Assembly (NCBI RefSeq): GCF_013283645.1
Contig: NZ_JABEKV010000003.1
Span: 992,001 to 1,056,000, forward strand
DNA length: 64,000 bases
Direction: 5' to 3'
Source: Sinorhizobium psoraleae
Lineage (GTDB): Bacteria; Pseudomonadota; Alphaproteobacteria; Rhizobiales; Rhizobiaceae
Of the stretch, positions 46,276-54,612 are shown piece after piece. Each line of letters opens with the position of its first letter. Positions within the stretch are counted from its first letter, which is position 1. The position numbers were made by a program, and so were the translations under genes. The notes below the pieces were generated by a model. That model had not been told where the DNA came from. It did not search any database and saw only the letters and a list, made by a program, of their open reading frames with translations.

Positions 46276-46621
46276 TGGGGCCACAAGGCCTTCAACGAAG
46301 TCTCGGCCGGCGAAGAGCGGCCGAGACACCTGCTCGGCAACGCGGCCACCGAAGGCATCAAGGCCAAGACGTTCCTACCGTCGGCGGCACACCGGGTCCT
46401 GATAGTTGCGGCTGGTCCGGCAACAGCGCCTGCACCAATTCAAACTCGTTCTTGCCGGACTTGCCGCAATTCCGATCAAAGCCAAATCGGGTGCTGTTGC
46501 CCAGAGCCCGCGCTCCTCGAGTCTCTCAACGGCTGCCGATTGTGCGTTGATGCGCAATCGGCAGATCGTCGTCGACGCAGCGATGGCGCGTTCCGCCTGC
46601 GTCAGGGGCGCGAAAGAACCC
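46276..46621. other. Gene-free gap after minE
   Basis: No supported gene. A hairpin with ten-base arms (GTCTCGGCCG 46300-46309, CGGCCGAGAC 46318-46327) may end the min transcript, without a T-run. The frame directly after the minE stop keeps coding-like composition for about 40 codons (HKAFNEVSAGEERPRHLL and on) but has no start, so it could be a gene remnant. Confidence 0.5.
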
Positions 46622-47041
46622 CTAGAGGCGCCCCATTTCGAAGTCCTGACAAGACTCTCCGAATTCCGCCAGTGCCTCCTCCAGGTAATCCGCCAACAGT
46701 GGTATCCCGAGAAGATAGGCACCGGTTCGGTTGTTGTGAGCCTCGGCAGCCTGAGCACGGATGTCGCCCCAGTCTTCCAACTTACCGTCGCCGCGGCCCA
46801 GCCACGCCAAGGCCACCAGATCGATCTGCTCGTCTTCGTTCAGCGCCCAGATGGCGCTCGCAAGTTCAGCCTCGACGGGATCGTCCGGTTGGTCCTCGAG
46901 CACCGAGGCCATGTTATCATCCGTGGCATTGGATGCCGGATCGGGTTCCGTCATCCCATCCTTGACGTCGAATTCGCGGGCCTTGACTATGAAATAGCAG
47001 ACTTTTTCGGGTGAAATCGACAGGTCCCAAGCTTCGCTCAT
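46622..47041 (-). CDS. DUF3775 protein
   Basis: Acidic protein of 139 residues that I recognise as DUF3775 (ISPEKVCYFIVKAREFDVKD, FDV; then LNEDEQIDLVALAWLGRGD and HNNRTGAYLLGIPLLADYLEEALAEFG). Conserved in rhizobia, function unknown. GGAGG precedes the ATG. It lies in a stretch with stress and microaerobic-type genes. Confidence 0.8.
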   Translation of the reverse strand: MSEAWDLSISPEKVCYFIVKAREFDVKDGMTEPDPASNATDDNMASVLEDQPDDPVEAELASAIWALNEDEQIDLVALAWLGRGDGKLEDWGDIRAQAAEAHNNRTGAYLLGIPLLADYLEEALAEFGESCQDFEMGRL

Positions 47042-47244
47042 TGGTGATCCTCCAACTTGCGTCGTCTGCTATCATCTCCGTCCGGAGCGCAGACGTGTCA
47101 TTCCGAAGAGTATCGCTCCCGTCCGGGATCGCCAATTTTACCAGATCCCCTTCTCGGTGGTGATCCTGACGCGAGTCGCAGTTCTCAGCCCGGCGGCAGC
47201 TGACCTTAGCGGCTTCGGCAACTATTCGGCTCGATACCGCACAT

Positions 47245-48078
47245 TCAACGGGCCATGAAAATGGGGATGGCGGCATCGTCGAGCATCGTCTTAGTAACCC
47301 CGCCGAAGATCAGTTCGCGCACCCGTGAGTGCCCGTATGCCCCCATGACGATCATGTCGGCGGAGATGTCGACGGCATGCTGCTGCAACGCGCTCGCGAC
47401 AGGACGGCCCGCACTCGGCAGTTTATCGACCGTCACGTTGATGCCGTGGCGGGTGAGATAGGCGGCGACATCGGCGCCGGGCTCCTCGCCACTTTTCGCG
47501 GAAGACGCCTCCGGATCGACCAGGGTTACGTGGACCGCGGCCGCCGACGTCATGATTTCGAGCGCCTCGCGCGCTGCGCGTGCGGCTTCCGCGCGTGAGT
47601 CCCACGCAAGCAAGACCGTCTTCGGTCGAAGACTTGGCCTCTTGTCTCCGGGGATAAGCATGACCGGGCGCATTGCCTGAAAGAGGCTGCCGTTAATCAC
47701 TTGCCGCTTCAGATCCGCGTGCTGCAGAACGCTTGATCCTATCAGGACAAGATCAGCGTAGAGCGCGCGGTCGCCAATGTCGCGATCCGCCGTTCCGGCT
47801 TCTGCGTAGATGCCATCGATCTCGAAGGAGTTACCGGTGCGCGAAACTATCTGGCGGGCATGTTCTACGGCTGTTTCAAGCGTTTCACGGTCGCGATCGC
47901 GTTGTTCCAACCATATGGTGGAAGCGGACACATATTCTCCGATCGGTGGTGGAGGAGCCATCGCAACGACGAGGACGGAAAGATGGGCACCCTGTTGGCC
48001 GCAGAGATCGGCTGCCGTTTGCAGATCGTTGTCGGAATTGTCGACTCCGAGGACGGTAAGGATCGTCTTGAAGGACAT
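47245..48078 (-). CDS. Universal stress protein, tandem UspA
   Basis: 277 residues with two Usp domains. The second ends in GAYGHSRVRELIFGGVT, matching the ATP-binding G-x2-G-x9-G-S/T type; the first has IGSSVLQH and looks degenerate. ATG 48078 follows GGGAG; an in-frame extension to 48162 is not supported. A FixK/FNR-like box at 48149 suggests induction at low oxygen. Confidence 0.87.
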   Translation of the reverse strand: MSFKTILTVLGVDNSDNDLQTAADLCGQQGAHLSVLVVAMAPPPPIGEYVSASTIWLEQRDRDRETLETAVEHARQIVSRTGNSFEIDGIYAEAGTADRDIGDRALYADLVLIGSSVLQHADLKRQVINGSLFQAMRPVMLIPGDKRPSLRPKTVLLAWDSRAEAARAAREALEIMTSAAAVHVTLVDPEASSAKSGEEPGADVAAYLTRHGINVTVDKLPSAGRPVASALQQHAVDISADMIVMGAYGHSRVRELIFGGVTKTMLDDAAIPIFMAR

Positions 48079-48148
48079 GAGCGTTACTCCCTTGAAGAGT
48101 TGGTTGCGCTTTCCGGTTGTCAGCTTAAGCGAGGAAACGCATCCTTCA

Positions 48149-48162
48149 TTGCGCTGAATCAA
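48149..48162. promoter_or_regulatory. FixK/FNR-like site
   Basis: TTGCGCTGAATCAA fits TTGAT-N4-ATCAA in the TTG and the whole ATCAA half. It lies 71 bases upstream of the Usp start and 168 before the divergent kinase gene. Usp genes are common FixK targets in rhizobia. One half-site is imperfect. Confidence 0.45.
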
Positions 48163-48329
48163 GCCGCGCGGGCACGCCGATCGATGGTGGCGTGGCTTCC
48201 GCCGCCTTGCGGGCTATCCCGCGGGCTTGCCGTTGCTCCCGGTGGTCGTCGCCGTGGTTGATCGACGTCAATGAAGCCGATTCTGAAACGGCGTTCCATG
48301 ACGCGGTGAATGAAAACAGGAGACCATAC

Positions 48330-49865
48330 ATGATAGCGGAAGACCAGACCGCGGTGGTCGCCTTTCTGAGCGCTCCCGCTTCTCATGGCGCGACCGAGCC
48401 GATCGAAACGATGGAGACGCATATTTCCCGTATCTTCCTTGTCGGCCAGCGGGCCTTCAAGTTGAAGCGTGCGGTCAAGCTGCCCTATGTCGATTTCTCG
48501 ACGGCCGCGCTGCGACTCGAAGCCTGCCGGAAGGAAGTGGAGCTGAATTCTGCGACCGCGCCAGGGCTCTATCTCGGCGTCCGACGAATTACCCGCGAGA
48601 AGGATGACTCTCTGGCTTTTGATGGCGACGGGGAGTTGACGGACTCAGTCGTGGAAATGACGCGTTTCGAGCAGCAAGCGCTGTTCGATCGAATGGCGGT
48701 CGAGGGAAGGTTGACCCCCGAGCTCATGACACTGGCTGCGCAGATGATCGCGCGCTTCCATCGCGCGGCGCCGGTGGTTCATGAAGGGAGAGGTGCCGCC
48801 AATATCGGCGCGGTCCTTCGCATCAATGCCGCGGGATTTGCGACGAGCAAGGTCTTCCAGCCGGACGAACTCGCCGCGTTCAACCTGGCGTTTGAACGGG
48901 AACTCGCGCGTCACGCGGCATCGCTCGACCGTCGCGAAGCTGCCGGAATGGTTAGGCGCTGCCATGGCGATCTGCACCTGCGCAACATCTGTCTGTTCGA
49001 TGGCTCGCCGCGGCTGTTCGACTGCATCGAGTTCAACGATCAGATCGCCACGATCGACACGCTTTACGATCTTGCCTTTCTGCTGATGGATCTCTGGCAC
49101 CGCGGTTTCCCGGAACTCGCCAATCTGGTCATGAATCGCTACCTGGACGATACGGACGACGAGGACGGATTCGTGCTTCTGCCGTACCTGATGGCAATTC
49201 GCGCGGCCGTCAGAGCGCACGTCACGGCCACGCAGGTGGAGGAAAGCGGGAAAACGTCGGCGAAACTCATTGCCGAAGCAAGATCCTACTTCGATCTGGC
49301 GCTCGCGCTGATCAAACCCGTGCCGGCGCGGCTGATGGTCATCGGGGGCTTCAGCGGCTCTGGCAAGACAACGGTGGCAGAGACACTGGCTGCCCAGATC
49401 GGTGCGCCGCCCGGCGCCAGAATTGTCGAAAGCGATCGCATCAGAAAGGCCATGCACGGTGTTCCCGCGGAAACCAGGCTGCCGCCTTCTGCCTACCTTC
49501 CCGAAATATCGGAAAAGGTCTACCGCGAGATGGCGCATCGTGCCCGCTCGATCCTGACTGCAGGAGGCACGGTGATCGTCGATGCGGTTTTCGACAGGGC
49601 GGGCAATCGCAACCTGATGGAAAAGGTTGCCCGGAAGCTTGGTGTCCCGTTCACGGCCGTCTGGCTGGATGCCGCGCCGGCGCTCTTGCGTGATCGCGTT
49701 GCCTCTCGAAGCGGTGGGCCCTCAGATGCAAACCTCGACGTCCTGTCAGGACAACTGGCGCGCGGCAGCGGTGAGACAGCCTGGCCGCGACTCGATGCCG
49801 CTCGAGGCGCGCAACAAGTCGCTCTGGAGATTTTGAGCCTTCCGCAAGAGCCGGCACAGACATGA
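48330..49865 (+). CDS. Fusion of aminoglycoside-phosphotransferase-like domain and P-loop kinase
   Basis: 511 residues. The N-terminal APH-like kinase domain has the catalytic loop CHGDLHLRN near 212-219 and DCIEFND following. The C-terminal AAA/kinase domain starts with Walker A GGFSGSGKTT at about 339-348 and resembles small gluconate/zeta-type kinases. ATG 48330 has AGGAG upstream; an in-frame start at 48192 does not. The fusion is widespread in proteobacteria, often near Usp genes; its substrate is unknown. Confidence 0.82.
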   Translation: MIAEDQTAVVAFLSAPASHGATEPIETMETHISRIFLVGQRAFKLKRAVKLPYVDFSTAALRLEACRKEVELNSATAPGLYLGVRRITREKDDSLAFDGDGELTDSVVEMTRFEQQALFDRMAVEGRLTPELMTLAAQMIARFHRAAPVVHEGRGAANIGAVLRINAAGFATSKVFQPDELAAFNLAFERELARHAASLDRREAAGMVRRCHGDLHLRNICLFDGSPRLFDCIEFNDQIATIDTLYDLAFLLMDLWHRGFPELANLVMNRYLDDTDDEDGFVLLPYLMAIRAAVRAHVTATQVEESGKTSAKLIAEARSYFDLALALIKPVPARLMVIGGFSGSGKTTVAETLAAQIGAPPGARIVESDRIRKAMHGVPAETRLPPSAYLPEISEKVYREMAHRARSILTAGGTVIVDAVFDRAGNRNLMEKVARKLGVPFTAVWLDAAPALLRDRVASRSGGPSDANLDVLSGQLARGSGETAWPRLDAARGAQQVALEILSLPQEPAQT

Positions 49866-49874
49866 GCGCGACCT

Positions 49875-49890
49875 GCGCCTTCGAAGGCGC
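49875..49890. terminator. Palindrome between convergent kinase and copper ATPase genes
   Basis: GCGCCTTCGAAGGCGC is a perfect 16-base palindrome followed by CTTAAAC. It can form a six-base stem with a TCGA loop in the 121-base gap between converging genes. Confidence 0.45.
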
Positions 49891-49986
49891 CTTAAACAAT
49901 CGCCGGACGTGCGCAACGGTTTTCCGCCCGGAATTGGGTCGTTGAAATTTGGTAGTTCCGAACAAAGGCGCGCCGCGCAATCCATC

Positions 49987-52188
49987 TTATATCCTCGCGC
50001 TCCTCAGTCTTAGGGCATTGCCGATGACGCTGACGGAAGACAGGGCCATGGCCGCGGCCGCGATGATCGGTGATAGAAGAAGCCCAAAGAGCGGATAAAG
50101 GACGCCGGCGGCAACGGGCACCCCTGCGGCGTTGTAGATGAAGGCGAAGAACAGATTCTGCCGGATGTTTTTCATACTGGCGCGACTGAGCTGCCGTGCC
50201 CGTGCGATGCCCTGAAGATCGCCCTTCAGCAACGTTACTCCGGCGCTCTCGATCGCGACGTCCGTTCCCGTGCCCATCGCGATGCCGACATCGGCCGCGG
50301 CAAGGGCAGGGGCGTCGTTCACCCCGTCTCCGGCCATGGCCACGATCCGACCCTCGCGGCGCAAGCGCGCGACGATTTCGCTTTTATGCTCCGGCAGGAT
50401 TTCAGCCTCGACCTCCTTGATGCCAAGCCTCTTGGCGACGGCATGGGCGGTGGTCTTGTTGTCGCCGGTCAGCATGACGACCCGCACACCATCACCGAAC
50501 AGCGCCCGTACGGCAGCGGGTGTTGTCGACTTGATCGGGTCTGAGATCGCGATTAGACCGCCGACTTTGCCATCGACCGCCACAAAGATCACGGTGGCGC
50601 CTTCGCCTCGTAGAGCCTCCGCCTTTTCCTTGAGAGCGGAAACGTCCACCTTTTCTTCGGTCATTATCCGATGGCTGCCGATGACGAGCTTGCGTCCGTC
50701 GACGGAGCCGGTCACGCCCTTACCGACCGGACTATCGAAATCTTCTGCCTCGCCAAGGCCCAGGCCGCGTTCATTGGCGGCCTCTACGATTGCCGCGGCG
50801 AGCGGATGCTCGCTTGCGCGTTCCAGGGTGGCGGCCAAACGCAGCAATTCGGCTTCGGAGAACCCTTCCGCAACCACGACCGACGTCACTTTGGGTTTGC
50901 CCTCCGTCAGGGTTCCGGTTTTGTCGACCACGAGCGTGTCGACCTTCTCGAAGCGTTCCAGGGCTTCGGCGTTCTTGATCAGCACGCCGAGACGGGCGCC
51001 TCGTCCGACTCCGACCATGATCGACATCGGGGTGGCGAGGCCGAGAGCGCAGGGGCAGGCGATGATGAGCACGGCAACTGCGGCGACAAGTCCGTGGGCG
51101 AAGCGCGGCTCGGGTCCGATCGCCATCCATGTAGCAAACGCGATGACGGCAATTGCGATCACGAGGGGCACGAACCAGCCGGAGACCTCGTCGGCGAGAC
51201 GCTGGATCGGCGCGCGCGAGCGCTGCGCATCCGCAACCATGCGCACGATCTGCGACAGCATGGTATCGCTCCCGACTTTCCCCGCCTCCATGATGAAACC
51301 GCCCGTACGGTTCATCGTGCCGCCGATGAGGCTGGCGCCAGCCTCCTTGGTGACGGGCATCGATTCTCCCGTGATCATCGATTCATCGACCGAACTGCGC
51401 CCCTCCATCAGGGTGCCGTCGACAGGGATCTTCTCGCCCGGGCGGACCCGCAGCCGGTCCCCGACGGCGACGGCTTCGAGCGGCACATCCTCGTCTTTAC
51501 CATCGCTGCGGATGCGGCGCGCTGTCTTGGGTGCGAGATCCAGAAGCGCACGAATAGCACCTCCCGTCTGTTCGCGCGCCCGCAGTTCCAGCACCTGTCC
51601 GAGCAGCACAAGCACCGTAATGACGGCGGCGGCCTCGAAGTACACCGCGATCGAGCTATCGGCTGCGCGGAAGGTTGTCGGGAAAAGGCTGGGGGCCGCG
51701 GTCGCGACCACGCTGTAGATCCACGCAACGCCCGTTCCCATCGCTATCAGCGTAAACATGTTGAGGCGCCGGTTGACGATGGATCGCCATGCCCGCTCGA
51801 AGAATGGCGCGCCCGCCCACAGGACAACCGGTGTTGCGAGGAGGAGTTGCAGCCAGTTCGATGTCTGCGGCCCAAGCAGCATGTGCAGATCGGTGAGGTG
51901 CCCGCCCATCTCGAGGACAAGCACCGGTATCGTCAGCACCAGTCCGATCCAGAACCTGCGCCTCATGTCGACGAGTTCGGCGCTCGGCCCGGTATCCGCC
52001 GTCGCCACTTCCGGCTCAAGCGCCATGCCGCAGATCGGGCAATTGCCCGGTCCGATCTGGCGCACCTGCGGATGCATGGGGCAGGTATAGACGACGCCTT
52101 CAGCCTTTTTCGTCTCCGGACCTGCACCGCGATCTGGCCCCGCGGCGCCCTCCTTCACGTGATGATGGTGGTGCTTGTGATCGCCCAT
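49987..52188 (-). CDS. copA: Copper-exporting P1B-type ATPase
   Basis: 733 residues. A His-rich start (DHKHHHHH, 3-10) and a heavy-metal-binding domain (34-60; CPMHP and CPICGM) replace the usual CXXC ferredoxin-like domains. Then eight helices, TGES (274-277), the metal-site CPC (378-380), the phosphorylated D422 in DKTGT, SEHP and [11 protein letters not shown] with HMBD indicates Cu(I), possibly silver, export. ATG 52188 has GGAG upstream; ATG 52203 and a long upstream frame lack one. It lies 207 bases downstream of the LacI gene. Confidence 0.92.
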   Translation of the reverse strand: MGDHKHHHHHVKEGAAGPDRGAGPETKKAEGVVYTCPMHPQVRQIGPGNCPICGMALEPEVATADTGPSAELVDMRRRFWIGLVLTIPVLVLEMGGHLTDLHMLLGPQTSNWLQLLLATPVVLWAGAPFFERAWRSIVNRRLNMFTLIAMGTGVAWIYSVVATAAPSLFPTTFRAADSSIAVYFEAAAVITVLVLLGQVLELRAREQTGGAIRALLDLAPKTARRIRSDGKDEDVPLEAVAVGDRLRVRPGEKIPVDGTLMEGRSSVDESMITGESMPVTKEAGASLIGGTMNRTGGFIMEAGKVGSDTMLSQIVRMVADAQRSRAPIQRLADEVSGWFVPLVIAIAVIAFATWMAIGPEPRFAHGLVAAVAVLIIACPCALGLATPMSIMVGVGRGARLGVLIKNAEALERFEKVDTLVVDKTGTLTEGKPKVTSVVVAEGFSEAELLRLAATLERASEHPLAAAIVEAANERGLGLGEAEDFDSPVGKGVTGSVDGRKLVIGSHRIMTEEKVDVSALKEKAEALRGEGATVIFVAVDGKVGGLIAISDPIKSTTPAAVRALFGDGVRVVMLTGDNKTTAHAVAKRLGIKEVEAEILPEHKSEIVARLRREGRIVAMAGDGVNDAPALAAADVGIAMGTGTDVAIESAGVTLLKGDLQGIARARQLSRASMKNIRQNLFFAFIYNAAGVPVAAGVLYPLFGLLLSPIIAAAAMALSSVSVIGNALRLRSARI

Positions 52189-52395
52189 TGGATACGACTC
52201 CATTGGTGAAAGTCCGTCGGGAGCGTGCCGCAGATCCCCGAGATCGGAAGGTCGGAGCTCGTCGGCGCGCAGCGTAGCATTGTTCGACGGCCGTCCCGAG
52301 AGCTGTTGCAGGACATCATTCCGAATGCTGTATGATATACGCGATGGCAGTGGAGAGACCAGCGCTCGCGATGTTCGCGTCGACACAAGTCGCCG

Positions 52396-53415
52396 TCAGC
52401 TGCTCTCGCGAACAACAAGTTCAAATTCCAGGTCGACCGTCCTGTCGGGAACTTCAGCGCCCGCAAGCCGTGCCACCATCAAGCGCGCCGCATGTTTGCC
52501 GACAGCTTCTCTGGGGGTGCGGATCGAGGTCAGCCGCGGAACGATGTGAGCCGACATCGGCAGGTCGTTGAAGCCAACGAAAGCAATTCGATCCGGGACC
52601 GCTATGCCCTGGCGCTGGGCTTCAAAGATCGCGCCATGTGCGAGATCATCGTTGCAAAAGAAGATACCATCGACGTCCGGATGCTGGCGCAGCAGCCTGC
52701 CGAAGAGCTCGCCACCTAGTCCGACGGACGAGGCTTCCGGCACCATAATTTCCAGCGCCGGATCCAGCACGCCCGCTTCGGCGAGTGCACGCTTGAACCC
52801 TTCGCCGCGTTGCAAGACGCGGGCGTCGAGCTGAGCGGCGACGTAGGCGAGCCGGCGCTTGCCCCTCGCCAGAAGATGCCGCGCCACGACGGCTCCGGCG
52901 TCCTCCTGCGAGAAACCAACGCAAAAGACGTCTTCGGCTTGCGTGAGTTCCATCATGTGGACGCAAGGAACCTTGTTCGCTTCGAGCAGGCGCAGGGATG
53001 CCTCCGTGCGATCGAAGCCGGTGAGCAGGATCCCGCAAGGCTGAAAGGCAAGATAGTTGCGAATGAGCTCCTCTTCCTCCTCGCGGGAATAGTGGAAATT
53101 CCCGATCAATACCTCGTAGCCGCGTGGGCGAAGAACACTGTGAATGGCCTCGAGCGTTTCGATGTACAGCTGGTTCGAGAGTGCAGGAACGAGCACGACG
53201 ACCGATTGACTGCGCGCCGATGCCAGCGTCCGCGCGGCTGGGTTCGGCACATAGCCGAGCACGTTCGCGGCTTCTCGCACCTTCGACACCAATCCCGGAT
53301 CGACAGTCGGAACGTCGCGCAGCGCGCGCGAGGCTGTGATCTGCGCGACACCGGCAAGTCGTGCAACCTCGGCAAGTGTCGGACGGCCGGTGGCGCGGGA
53401 GGGATCTTTGCGCAT
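52396..53415 (-). CDS. gntR: LacI-family repressor, probable gluconate regulator GntR
   Basis: 339 residues: an N-terminal LacI helix-turn-helix (about 13-60; TLAEVARLAGVAQITASRALRD, hinge YVPNPAARTLAS) and a periplasmic-binding-like ligand domain. It is divergent from gntK, and both promoters carry an AGACAGCGCT(A/G)TCT palindrome, which is good evidence for autoregulation and gntK control. Gluconate or a phosphorylated form is the likely inducer. This LacI-type GntR is distinct from the GntR-family protein at 3577. Confidence 0.85.
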   Translation of the reverse strand: MRKDPSRATGRPTLAEVARLAGVAQITASRALRDVPTVDPGLVSKVREAANVLGYVPNPAARTLASARSQSVVVLVPALSNQLYIETLEAIHSVLRPRGYEVLIGNFHYSREEEEELIRNYLAFQPCGILLTGFDRTEASLRLLEANKVPCVHMMELTQAEDVFCVGFSQEDAGAVVARHLLARGKRRLAYVAAQLDARVLQRGEGFKRALAEAGVLDPALEIMVPEASSVGLGGELFGRLLRQHPDVDGIFFCNDDLAHGAIFEAQRQGIAVPDRIAFVGFNDLPMSAHIVPRLTSIRTPREAVGKHAARLMVARLAGAEVPDRTVDLEFELVVRESS

Positions 53416-53452
53416 CGTCGTTTGAGGCTTGCCAATAAGAATCCGCTTCGAT

Positions 53453-53468
53453 AAGACAGCGCTATCTT
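53453..53468. promoter_or_regulatory. GntR(LacI) operator ahead of its own gene
   Basis: AAGACAGCGCTATCTT is a 16-base palindrome with one mismatch, centred on GC as LacI-family sites are. It is 38 bases upstream of the repressor start and nearly identical to the gntK site. Confidence 0.65.
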
Positions 53469-53492
53469 AAGAGGAATATGCCCTCGTCGCTA

Positions 53493-53592
53493 CTGCATGT
53501 ATCCTAAATCCTAGCCGATCTAAGAATAAAACATGCAGCAATTCAAAATGCTACAGCGTCCTTTGCGGCGTCTAAGGCGCGCGGCGCTGTAG
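53493..53592. repeat. Two-hairpin intergenic repeat (copy 2)
   Basis: Stem 1 arms CTGCATGT (53493-53500) / ACATGCAG (53531-53538); stem 2 arms CTACAGCG (53551-53558) / CGCTGTAG (53585-53592). The copy at 58926 is the same module inverted; the one at 41975 shares the first stem. It sits between the two operators of the gntR-gntK divergence. Confidence 0.7.
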
Positions 53593-53670
53593 GAAGTGCA
53601 CCGGCGATTGGGGGACGTTCATTCCATCACCTCCGCGCCCATGGGCATGGAGGTGTTGTTAATCAGGCTG

Positions 53671-53684
53671 AGACAGCGCTGTCT
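53671..53684. promoter_or_regulatory. GntR(LacI) operator ahead of gntK
   Basis: AGACAGCGCTGTCT is a perfect 14-base palindrome ending 12 bases before the gntK start and abutting its ribosome site, so binding would block transcription start or elongation. Confidence 0.7.
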
Positions 53685-53696
53685 TGGGAGGGGAAT

Positions 53697-54221
53697 ATGC
53701 CTGAACAAATACGCGGCATCGTCGTGATGGGAGTGTCGGGCTGCGGAAAGAGCAGCGTCGGCGCCGCCATTGCCGCTCTGTACAGCGGTCGCTTGATCGA
53801 GGGCGATGCTTTTCACCCCGCCGCCAATATTGACAAGATGAGCGCCGGCGTACCCCTCACCGACGAAGATCGGCACGGCTGGCTTTGCCGCCTCAGCGAG
53901 GAAGTCGCCGCGGCACTTGCCGCCGGGGAGCGCCCGGTTCTCACCTGTTCGGCGCTCAGAAAAAGCTACCGTGACCTGCTCCGGCAGGGTGAGCCGCGGC
54001 TTGGCTTTGTCTTTCTGGATCTGGCACGCGACCTGGCCGCGGAACGCGTTGGCAAGCGTCCGGGTCATTTCATGCCGGCAAGTCTCATTCAAAGCCAGTA
54101 CCAGACGCTCGAGCCCCCCTATCAGGAACCGCTGACACTTGCAGTCGATGCAAGTCTACCCGTGGAGGCGATCGCCGAACAGGCCGTTCAATGGTGGCGA
54201 GGGGGCCAACGAAACGGCTAG
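53697..54221 (+). CDS. gntK: Gluconokinase
   Basis: 174 residues; phosphorylates gluconate to 6-phosphogluconate. Walker A GVSGCGKSS (12-20), EGDAFHP (35-41), NIDKMSAGVPLTDEDRHGW and CSALRKSYRDLLR are thermoresistant gluconokinase signatures. It starts after GGGAGGGG. Single-gene unit under the palindrome just upstream. Confidence 0.93.
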   Translation: MPEQIRGIVVMGVSGCGKSSVGAAIAALYSGRLIEGDAFHPAANIDKMSAGVPLTDEDRHGWLCRLSEEVAAALAAGERPVLTCSALRKSYRDLLRQGEPRLGFVFLDLARDLAAERVGKRPGHFMPASLIQSQYQTLEPPYQEPLTLAVDASLPVEAIAEQAVQWWRGGQRNG

Positions 54222-54612
54222 TACCTGAGATCTTTCAAGCGACGGTATTTAAACGCGGCCTTGTGCTGATCCTGTTGTTGTCGCTGGTTGTCTGATCCTA
54301 TTGGGAAAGCTCATCTATTCCTGACGCGTGTGATCGAGCCGGACGTGATGATCCGGCCCAACATTGCGGCTCGGTTAGAAACTGTCCTTGCGGCGAACCT
54401 GCGGTTCGCGAGCCGTAATAATTCAGGTGTGCTCAAACCTGCGCGCGCTCCGGTTTCAGTGTGGAGGGCTGGAGCAACCGCAAGAGGATTACTCGGAATC
54501 TCCGTCGCGAAAAGTCAAAAGTAATATCAATTATTGACGGAACGCCGCCCTAAACTCGCGCAAACCTTATCGTGCAAAGCTGATCTTCTTGTTATACTCG
54601 TGAGGGGGTTTC
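54222..54612. other. Gene-free gap between gntK and luxR-type gene
   Basis: No gene supported; the short frames have no ribosome site. It holds a nested stem-loop at 54367-54415 (outer CGGCTCG/CGAGCCG; inner GCGAACC/GGTTCGC with a three-base loop). The last 80 bases are AT-richer and probably carry the promoter of the next gene. Confidence 0.55.

Noticed and set aside
50671-52209. 512-codon plus-strand frame over copA
   Set aside because: Shadow of the copper ATPase; no ribosome site or motif.
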